From: Microcaldota archaeon
Lineage (GTDB): Archaea > Micrarchaeota > Micrarchaeia > Micrarchaeales > CABMGC01
Reading direction: 5' to 3'
Assembly (NCBI GenBank): GCA_027340645.1
Contig: DAHWQN010000018.1
Location: 1-9,352, forward strand
Length of the DNA stretch: 9,352 nucleotides
The notes below the pieces were generated by a model, which ran no database searches, was not told the origin of the DNA, and saw only the letters and a list, made by a program, of their open reading frames with translations. Positions 5,141-9,352 of the stretch are shown piece by piece. The position numbers were made by a program, and so were the translations under genes. Within the stretch, counting starts at the first letter, position 1, and each line of letters starts with the position of its first letter.

Positions 5141-5666
5141 TGATAAACAGGGCATAGTAGTAATTTCAAGGAATGGGAGGTACAAGGCAGAAATTTCAAG
5201 CACTGTTGTGATTATTATCGAACGGACTATGAAAGGCACCTTAGTTACAACGGTGGATAAGAGTGTTGGAGTCCTTGATCAGGAGTATATTGAAAAAGCA
5301 GATGCTCTCTCAGTATTGAAATCAAGGCTTCCGATGTTTACTATAAAACTTGTAAATGAGATGCAGAGAACGGGGCTTGATAAAAAATGCAAAAAGTGTG
5401 GCGCAAAGCTTTACCGGGAGCTCGAATCGGTGGATCCTAGTTTGCTCGATAATGTGCCTGCTGTGCCGATGTTTAGGTGTGAATCGTGTGGAAGTAGATA
5501 TTACTCGATGACTAATGAGTACCTTTCCAAACTGGTTGACAGGAATAATGAGCTATTTTCTGAGGATGAGTTGCATGAAATACGCAAAGATAGGGAAAAG
5601 GGCATCGCGCTCCTCAATGAGTATATAATAAGAATATTTGCATCTAAAAAGATAAGTAGGGCATAG
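5121..5666 (+). CDS. zinc-ribbon protein of unknown function, overlapping the histone gene
   Basis: I do not recognise a named family. The 181-aa product has a beta-rich N-terminal part (about 10-55: GIVVISRNGRYKAEIS, VVIIIERT, LVTTVDKSVGVLD), a helix to about residue 85, a zinc ribbon CKKC (90-93) to CESC (120-123) with 26 residues between pairs, and a charged helical C-terminus (about 130-181). It has no signal peptide or membrane helix, so it is cytoplasmic. A zinc ribbon next to a histone suggests nucleic-acid contact, which is inference. Start codons at 5121 and 5130 both lie within the histone gene (20 or 11 bp overlap); neither has a clear ribosome site, so translation probably depends on ribosomes ending the histone frame. 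The PRC-barrel gene follows 10 bp downstream on the same strand. Confidence 0.75.
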   Translation: MALMTNDDKQGIVVISRNGRYKAEISSTVVIIIERTMKGTLVTTVDKSVGVLDQEYIEKADALSVLKSRLPMFTIKLVNEMQRTGLDKKCKKCGAKLYRELESVDPSLLDNVPAVPMFRCESCGSRYYSMTNEYLSKLVDRNNELFSEDELHEIRKDREKGIALLNEYIIRIFASKKISRA

Positions 5667-5676
5667 TAGTGGTTTT

Positions 5677-5895
5677 ATGGCTATACTGATTTCAGAATTT
5701 TATGGGAAGAAGGTTATTTCGAATGCTGGGAAGGTTCTCGGTGAGGTAAAGGGGCTTATGCTGAACTTTGAGGATGGAGCTGTTTCTCATCTGCTTCTCA
5801 CAGACGCAGAATACTTAATAAGAAGTTCTAATCCGAAGGCTGATCTTCAAAAGAACAGCGTAGCTTACAAACGGGTTAAAAATGGAGTAAACTGA
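5677..5895 (+). CDS. short PRC-barrel domain protein
   Basis: A 72-aa protein made only of a PRC-barrel core: SEFYGKKVISNAGKVLGEVKGLMLNFEDG (6-34) and VSHLLLTDAEYL (36-47) are the characteristic strands, with the V-S-x-G-x-x-L-G-x-V signature. PRC-barrels occur in RNA-processing and photosynthetic proteins (RimM, reaction-centre subunit H); the free archaeal versions have no settled role. The product ends at KRVKNGVN, shortly before where the last strand of the domain normally completes, so it is slightly short; no single-base change in the following bases restores an obvious end. The ATG at 5677 follows AGTGG five bases upstream. It is the last gene of the histone, zinc-ribbon and PRC-barrel group and converges on rpoP. 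Confidence 0.8.
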   Translation: MAILISEFYGKKVISNAGKVLGEVKGLMLNFEDGAVSHLLLTDAEYLIRSSNPKADLQKNSVAYKRVKNGVN

Positions 5896-5949
5896 GTTGA
5901 CATCGGTACTAAGCGTGCCAATTTAGTCTGTTGTTTTCATTGCTCGGCT

Positions 5950-5964
5950 TGCTACAGCGTAGCA
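5950..5964. repeat. perfect hairpin between convergent PRC-barrel gene and rpoP
   Basis: TGCTAC (5950-5955), a three-base loop AGC, and GTAGCA (5959-5964) form a 6-bp hairpin in the 96-bp convergent spacer. No T run follows on either strand, so a terminator role is only possible. The rest of the spacer (5896-5991) shows nothing else recognisable. Confidence 0.35.
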
Positions 5965-5991
5965 GTATGATGGACAATTACTTCAGAAGGA

Positions 5992-6126
5992 TCAATCTGT
6001 AGAAACTTCTTTTGCTATGGAAGACCGCTTCTTTATCATTATCCTGTACCCACAGTAAGGGCACCCTACATTGTGCTTATCTATTGTTTTTACCTCTTTC
6101 CCGCAATGCATGCATACATATGCCAT
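5992..6126 (-). CDS. rpoP: DNA-directed RNA polymerase subunit P (Rpb12-like)
   Basis: A 44-aa zinc-ribbon subunit of archaeal RNA polymerase (eukaryotic Rpb12/RPABC4 counterpart), which sits at the Rpo3/Rpo10 assembly platform. The residues MAYVCMHCGKEVKT (1-14) and VGCPYCGYRIMIKKRS (20-35) give four cysteines at 5, 8, 22 and 25 (C-x2-C-x13-C-x2-C) followed by the conserved CGYRI..K.R and a tail SIAKEVSTD, all matching the family, whose members are about 44-50 residues. It is the last gene of the exosome group here; its ATG follows GGTGA (6135-6131) by four bases, and the TGA of that site is the stop codon of the 121-aa gene, so the two are tightly coupled. Its small size makes it easy to overlook. 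Confidence 0.93.
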   Translation of the reverse strand: MAYVCMHCGKEVKTIDKHNVGCPYCGYRIMIKKRSSIAKEVSTD

Positions 6127-6130
6127 TTTT

Positions 6131-6496
6131 TCACCTTCGTTCCGGTATGGATTTAATCCATTTCGCAAGCTCCCGGTGTAGCTCTGACTTTGAAGTGTCT
6201 ATTACACGGACATTCATGCTTGTTTTGTACTCTTCTTCGCTTAGAGGCAGTACTGATTCATACTTGCCCTCCCTTGCAAAGTGCACTTCTAGCCAGTGAA
6301 TCTTTCCTTTTATATAATCCTTGACTACCTCATCTGTCATTGGAAGTGAAGAAAAGCTGAATAGGATGCCATTGCACCAGTAAAGCGGCATTGTTCCTGC
6401 TGGAGTAACTCTCTCACGCAGCAAGTCCTCCTTATCCACTTCTATAGTCTCGTGGACTACAAGCTCATTTATTGGAGAGTATGTTACCTTTACCAT
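6131..6496 (-). CDS. unrecognised 121-aa protein inside the exosome operon
   Basis: No family recognised. The product is soluble, without signal peptide or membrane helix. It begins with beta-like segments (VKVTYSPINELVVHETIEV), continues with RVTPAGTMPLYWCNGILFSFSSLP (29-52), then TDEVVKDYIKGKIHWLEVHFAREGKYESVLPLSEEEY (54-90), and ends with a probable helix SELHRELAKWIKSIP (104-118). A single cysteine (41) rules out a zinc ribbon. It lies between eL43 and rpoP, a junction where many archaea have the two genes adjacent; Pcc1 and prefoldin beta also occur in this neighbourhood, but it does not resemble either. The ATG at 6496 follows GGTGA by four bases, the G of the eL43 stop TAG being the first base of that site. 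The tight coupling implies expression in step with the exosome, eL43 and RNA polymerase. Confidence 0.8.
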   Translation of the reverse strand: MVKVTYSPINELVVHETIEVDKEDLLRERVTPAGTMPLYWCNGILFSFSSLPMTDEVVKDYIKGKIHWLEVHFAREGKYESVLPLSEEEYKTSMNVRVIDTSKSELHRELAKWIKSIPERR

Positions 6497-6504
6497 ATCT
6501 TCAC

Positions 6505-6732
6505 CTATCTACCGAGTATCCTCGCTACGGTCTCGCCGGAAGGAGTTTTGAAGGTGTATGCACCACCAGCGTATGTTGAATTGCAGTAGTTGCACTCCCA
6601 TATGCCAACACTTATCCTTCGGACTGCATCCTTACCACAGACATCGCATTTATACCTTGTGTTCTTCTGTTTTATTACAGCCTGTTCGCGTTTCCGCAGA
6701 TTTACTCCATATCTTATACTTTTGTTTGCCAC
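6505..6732 (-). CDS. rpl37ae: large-subunit ribosomal protein eL43 (L37Ae)
   Basis: A 75-aa zinc-binding protein of the large ribosomal subunit. The signature is intact: SIRYGVNLRKRE (5-16), CDVCG (29-33), AVRRISVGIWECNYCNSTYAGGAYT (36-60), with cysteines 29, 32, 47 and 50 spaced C-x2-C-x14-C-x2-C as in the family. It is a little shorter at the N-terminus than typical archaeal eL43, which often begins with an extra basic stretch. The start is GTG at 6732, abutting the rrp42 stop TGA (6735-6733), with GGTGA at 6741-6737 four bases upstream; no ATG is available nearby. eL43 after rrp42 is the usual gene order of the archaeal exosome superoperon. Confidence 0.94.
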   Translation of the reverse strand: MANKSIRYGVNLRKREQAVIKQKNTRYKCDVCGKDAVRRISVGIWECNYCNSTYAGGAYTFKTPSGETVARILGR

Positions 6733-7509
6733 TCAATCACCGGTGCTCTTTTGGACTATGTTTCTTAACTCTTTTGATTTATCAAAGGCAGCGTCTATAA
6801 GCGAATCAATCTCTTTTTGCATAAATACGCCACCGAGACCCTTCTGCATTGCATAGATCAGTTCCTTTCCATTAGTTATTGTAAGACGAGCCTTCATAAG
6901 TTCCTCTTCTGCGCCATCAGGATCTACAAGTAAGCTGTCTATAACCTTTGCGAAAGTACATGAAGTTACAATGTTGCTTGTTTCAAGCCTTTTCATGTTC
7001 TCTCTTACCACCTTTCCATCCTCATACTTCGGTATCTTTGATGTGGCGAGAGCTGCCATCAGTGCAAGGGTTCCTGCATCAAAGATATTGCCATCATAAT
7101 TCAAGACATAAAGATCCATAAAGATGCTCCAGACCTTTCCTTCTTCTATGAAAAGCTTTGATGTGTCCAATACGTTTCCGTGGCGTATGCCTCTGTCAAC
7201 GACTCTTGCAAACTCAACGCCCTCAGGGGTAGGAGGACCTATGTCATAGTTCTCTGAAGCCATAGGAAGCAGTTCTGCCGAGGTAGTTAGATTCCCGTCT
7301 TCCGGAGTATCAGTCATTGGCTCGGACAAATCTATCTTTATTCCAGCAAGCACCTTTGTATTTCCTATAGTGGCTTGAGCTGACCCTTCGGCATTTGGTA
7401 TAAGACCGACTTCAAGCTTTATGTTTCTGTAGTCCATTGGCTTACGCTTTTCATTGCGTATGCCTTTAGATATTCTTTCCATCATGTACTCTTTTGTTAG
7501 CGTCCTCAT
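6733..7509 (-). CDS. rrp42: exosome complex subunit Rrp42 (non-catalytic RNase PH-like)
   Basis: RNase PH-fold subunit that alternates with Rrp41 in the six-membered archaeal exosome ring; it is itself inactive but shapes the RNA path and active sites. The 258-aa length is normal. The stretches GSAQATIGNTKVLAGIKIDLSEP (42-64), FARVVDRGIRHG (100-111), KLFIEEGKVWSIFMDLYVLNYDGN (118-141) and FDAGTLALMAALATSKIP (143-160) are characteristic of Rrp42, and the GGTRA phosphate-binding motif found in Rrp41 is absent here, which separates the two paralogues. The ATG at 7509 follows GGTGA (7518-7514) by four bases, the TGA being the rrp41 stop codon. The eL43 gene begins directly at its stop. Confidence 0.95.
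   Translation of the reverse strand: MRTLTKEYMMERISKGIRNEKRKPMDYRNIKLEVGLIPNAEGSAQATIGNTKVLAGIKIDLSEPMTDTPEDGNLTTSAELLPMASENYDIGPPTPEGVEFARVVDRGIRHGNVLDTSKLFIEEGKVWSIFMDLYVLNYDGNIFDAGTLALMAALATSKIPKYEDGKVVRENMKRLETSNIVTSCTFAKVIDSLLVDPDGAEEELMKARLTITNGKELIYAMQKGLGGVFMQKEIDSLIDAAFDKSKELRNIVQKSTGD
6737..6741 (-). promoter_or_regulatory. ribosome binding site GGTGA for the GTG start of eL43
   Basis: On the minus strand GGTGA lies within the last codons of rrp42 (ACC GGT GAT TGA) and is followed by four bases, which include most of the rrp42 stop codon, and the GTG start. It supports GTG as the real start of eL43. Confidence 0.7.
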
Positions 7510-7513
7510 ATTT

Positions 7514-8248
7514 TCACCCGTATTTCTTTCCTTGTTCCGTATATTGAGACATTAGTGCGTCTTTCTGCAGCTTTGATATAATCTTCCCTGCATCTAAAAC
7601 CATTTGCATTGCAGTATCGAATTGTGTCTTGCTCATTGTACCGTCCATCTGGAGCAGCGCAACCGAATCAGTCCTTGGAAGTATTGCCACAGGCATGTCT
7701 GCGTCAGAGTAATTGTCCTCGATTTTATCAAGGTCAAGTATTATGTCTTCGCCGACTTTACCGACTGATATCGCATAAGGCAAATCCTTCATAGGTATGC
7801 CAGAGAGCGCCATTGCTACCGCGGCGCAGGTTATTCCTGCTGCGCGAGTTCCTCCATCGCTCTGAAGCACCTCTACATATATGTTTATTTCTGTGCCTGG
7901 AAACTGATCGAGTATCACCACATTCTCAAATACCTCTGCAGTTACCTTAGATATCTCAATCGCACGCCTGTTCATCCCTACACGGCCGTGGCCCTCCTCT
8001 GATGAGAATGGCGCCATCATATATCTGCATTTTATTACTGCTTTATCAGGATTTGCGGTGTGCCTGGGCAATGCCTCGCTAGGACCGTATACGGCAGCCA
8101 CTACCTTGTTCTTGCCCCACTCCATGTATGCTGATCCGCCGGCATTTTTAATCGGATTCGGAATTATCTTTATGCTGCGCATGTCTTTAGGAGACCTTCC
8201 ATCAAGCCTTCTCCCATTTTCCAGTAGTTTTATTCCAGTATTTTTCAT
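7514..8248 (-). CDS. rrp41: exosome complex subunit Rrp41 (catalytic RNase PH-like)
   Basis: Catalytic subunit of the archaeal exosome: phosphorolytic 3'-to-5' RNA degradation and, in reverse, tailing. The 244-aa length is normal. Seen in order: RRLDGRSPKDMRSI (13-26), GSAYMEWGKNKVVAAVYGP (38-56), MMAPFSSEEGHGR (77-89) and the RNA-binding arginine pair in GMNRRAIEIS (91-100); the phosphate-binding loop QSDGGTRAAG (129-138); and an acidic stretch ending in DADMPVAILPR (182-192) that carries the catalytic aspartate. These intact motifs distinguish it from the inactive Rrp42. The ATG at 8248 follows GGTGT (8258-8254) by five bases and lies 12 bp after rrp4. Its TGA stop forms part of the rrp42 ribosome site. 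Confidence 0.96.
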   Translation of the reverse strand: MKNTGIKLLENGRRLDGRSPKDMRSIKIIPNPIKNAGGSAYMEWGKNKVVAAVYGPSEALPRHTANPDKAVIKCRYMMAPFSSEEGHGRVGMNRRAIEISKVTAEVFENVVILDQFPGTEINIYVEVLQSDGGTRAAGITCAAVAMALSGIPMKDLPYAISVGKVGEDIILDLDKIEDNYSDADMPVAILPRTDSVALLQMDGTMSKTQFDTAMQMVLDAGKIISKLQKDALMSQYTEQGKKYG

Positions 8249-8260
8249 TTAATACACCTG

Positions 8261-8872
8261 TTACTTTTGCACTTGCACCGGAGATCCGACCATCTTATTT
8301 ATCCTTTCAGTAAGACCGGATACGTGCGCTTCTTCCTGCACACGGAATACGGCCTCTGATGCTAGGTCTATATCACCTCCGCGAATCCATACTACGCCAT
8401 TCATGCCTACTTTCATTGTTGTGCCAGTACCTTGGGATATCTGGTTAAGCATTGTGTTGGATTTGCCAATCAGCCGATGAACTTTTGCAGGACGAATCTT
8501 CAGAAGTTTGCCTCCATTAAGGACTCTTGGCCTTGAAAGCACAACTGTGCCGGTTTTGTCGAGTTCTTTAACACTTGCCTCTATCATATCCCCAGTATTC
8601 ATAGCACTTTCTGTGTATTTTGATATGATTATTCCCTTGTATGGTGCGTTTAACTGTACAGTGTATGTGTTCAGCTTCGCCTCTTCTATTACACCAACAA
8701 CTACTTCTTCCTTACGCGGATACCAAAGTCCTTCCAATGGTGTCAGCATCTTCTTTTCGTCGTCATATACGCTTATAACAGTAGCGTAAGTCTTATTCTC
8801 TTCTATAAATGCATCCAGGAGATGAAGTGGTTTATCATCAACCATTTCTCCAGGAACTACTATTCTTTTCAT
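8261..8872 (-). CDS. rrp4: exosome complex RNA-binding cap subunit Rrp4
   Basis: Cap protein that sits on the Rrp41/Rrp42 ring and feeds RNA to it. The 203-aa product has the expected three parts: an N-terminal domain (about 1-50; VPGEM and LEGLWYPRKEEVVVG at the boundary), an S1 RNA-binding domain (about 53-115; VVVGVIEEAKLNTYTVQLNAPYKG... and GDMIEASVKELDKTGTVVLS) and a KH domain (about 120-180; GGKLLKIRPAKVHRLIGKSN with the conserved I-G-K turn and GTGTTMKVGMNGVVWIRG). Csl4, the other archaeal cap protein, has a zinc ribbon instead of a KH domain, so Rrp4 is clear. The ATG at 8872 is preceded only by GTGATGA, a weaker ribosome site than its neighbours have. It is 38 bp after the SBDS gene and 12 bp before rrp41. 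Confidence 0.95.
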   Translation of the reverse strand: MKRIVVPGEMVDDKPLHLLDAFIEENKTYATVISVYDDEKKMLTPLEGLWYPRKEEVVVGVIEEAKLNTYTVQLNAPYKGIIISKYTESAMNTGDMIEASVKELDKTGTVVLSRPRVLNGGKLLKIRPAKVHRLIGKSNTMLNQISQGTGTTMKVGMNGVVWIRGGDIDLASEAVFRVQEEAHVSGLTERINKMVGSPVQVQK

Positions 8873-8910
8873 TTCATCACACGTTTCTTTCTAGTTTTTC
8901 TATTTTACTA

Positions 8911-9352
8911 TTACTCCGTTCTTATCTGCACTTCTCCTTTTGTCATGCCATTAAGCTTATCGAATACCTCATCGCGTAAGCCAGCCGGAAACTCTAAATT
9001 TACCTTGAGCGAACCATTTGACTGCCATTCTTCGTTCTTTATCCCATAATGCTTCAAGGTACCATAACACCTGTTGGCGTATGCCGCGGGTATTGTAACT
9101 TCTATCTTCGCTGTTGCAAACTTTATCGGAAGTATTGTATTTATCTTCTTGATTACGCCTTCTACCTGGTCGCTCGCATTCTTGAACGGCTCTATGTTGA
9201 CTTTGGCCTGCTCTATTGCAGATTCAACGCGTTGCGGCGTATGAGGCGCGTTAGTTCTTGGGTCTATTGAATTTATTGCTATGATATTGACTATCTGCTT
9301 CCTTTTCTCTTCTACGAGTCTGTGCCTCTGCTCTGTTGTAACAGGCACCTCG
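8911..9352 (-). CDS. SBDS/Sdo1 ribosome maturation protein, 5' end outside window
   Basis: Archaeal orthologue of the Shwachman-Bodian-Diamond protein, which with elongation factor-like GTPases helps release the anti-association factor aIF6/eIF6 from the large ribosomal subunit. The frame is open to the right edge (Glu-Val before PVTTEQRHR), so the GTG at 9348 is an internal Val and the N-terminal RNA-binding (FYSH) domain lies beyond the window. The visible 147 residues cover the central helical domain (EQRHRLVEEKRKQIVNII through TPQRVESAIEQA, with the conserved DPRTNAPHTPQR) and the ferredoxin-like C-terminal domain (KIEVTIPAAYANRCYGTLKHYGIKNEEWQSNGSL and LPIKF). The position at the head of rrp4-rrp41-rrp42 is the standard exosome superoperon order. 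It ends 38 bp before rrp4. Confidence 0.95.
   Translation of the reverse strand, partial: EVPVTTEQRHRLVEEKRKQIVNIIAINSIDPRTNAPHTPQRVESAIEQAKVNIEPFKNASDQVEGVIKKINTILPIKFATAKIEVTIPAAYANRCYGTLKHYGIKNEEWQSNGSLKVNLEFPAGLRDEVFDKLNGMTKGEVQIRTE

Noticed and set aside
5137..5143. ATGATGA resembling a C box at the end of the histone gene
   Set aside because: It lies in overlapping coding sequence and no matching D box was seen.
5896..5967. Read-through or frameshift extension of the PRC-barrel protein past its TGA
   Set aside because: The following codons encode a Cys-rich stretch unlike the end of a PRC-barrel, and no single shift restores a plausible final strand.
6012..6299. Plus-strand open frame opposite rpoP and the 121-aa gene
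   Set aside because: It is a shadow of two well-supported minus-strand genes with coupled ribosome sites.
8872..8880. GTGATGA resembling a C box of a C/D guide RNA upstream of rrp4
   Set aside because: No D box (CTGA) with terminal stem at a suitable distance was found, and the bases are explained as the start region of rrp4.
9346..9348. GTG at 9348 as the start of the SBDS gene
   Set aside because: The frame is open to the edge and the visible part lacks the N-terminal RNA-binding domain that all SBDS proteins have.
1..9352. CRISPR array, transposase, toxin-antitoxin or other defence module
   Set aside because: No regularly spaced repeats, transposase motifs or paired small toxin/antitoxin genes are visible; the genes are housekeeping or membrane proteins.

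Overview
The window comes from an archaeal chromosome. The evidence is a run of genes found only in Archaea in this combination: an SBDS/rrp4/rrp41/rrp42/eL43/rpoP exosome cluster, a one-domain archaeal histone, eukaryote-like TrpRS and HisRS, a tRNA with an intron at position 37/38, BRE/TATA-type promoter boxes and GGTGA ribosome binding sites. Ile ATA and Arg AGG/AGA codons are frequent and the spacers are short, as in a small genome. The style of the small secreted four-cysteine protein and the Yip1-like membrane protein suggests a DPANN archaeon of the Micrarchaeota/ARMAN type, but that placement is inference and should be treated as weak.

Left part (1-2460, + strand): the 3' part of trpS, cut by the window edge; a membrane-anchored extracellular protein of unknown function with four cysteines and four N-glycosylation sequons; a 220-bp spacer holding TTCGTATA repeats and a tRNA-like remnant; a Yip1-family membrane protein; and a long T-rich tract that looks like an archaeal terminator. 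Middle part (2555-4826, - strand): thioredoxin; then hisS followed 2 bp later by a conserved archaeal protein of unknown function; then, 8 bp further on, a tRNA-Gly(CCC) with an 11-nt intron. Thioredoxin is divergent from a + strand group (4922-5895) that encodes an archaeal histone, an overlapping zinc-ribbon protein and a short PRC-barrel protein.

Right part (5992-9352, - strand) is the exosome superoperon read from the right edge: SBDS (5' end outside the window), rrp4, rrp41, rrp42, eL43, an unrecognised 121-aa protein, and rpoP (44 aa, easy to miss). These join RNA 3' processing and decay (the Rrp41/Rrp42 ring with the Rrp4 cap), ribosome maturation (SBDS, eL43) and transcription (RpoP). 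From rrp42 to rpoP every junction has GGTGA followed by exactly four bases and the start codon, usually overlapping the previous stop, which indicates tight translational coupling.

The observations most worth following are the unknown 121-aa gene inside the exosome operon, the minimal tRNA intron, the tRNA-like remnant near 1582-1655, and the zinc-ribbon gene overlapping the histone gene. No CRISPR array, insertion sequence or defence system is visible.
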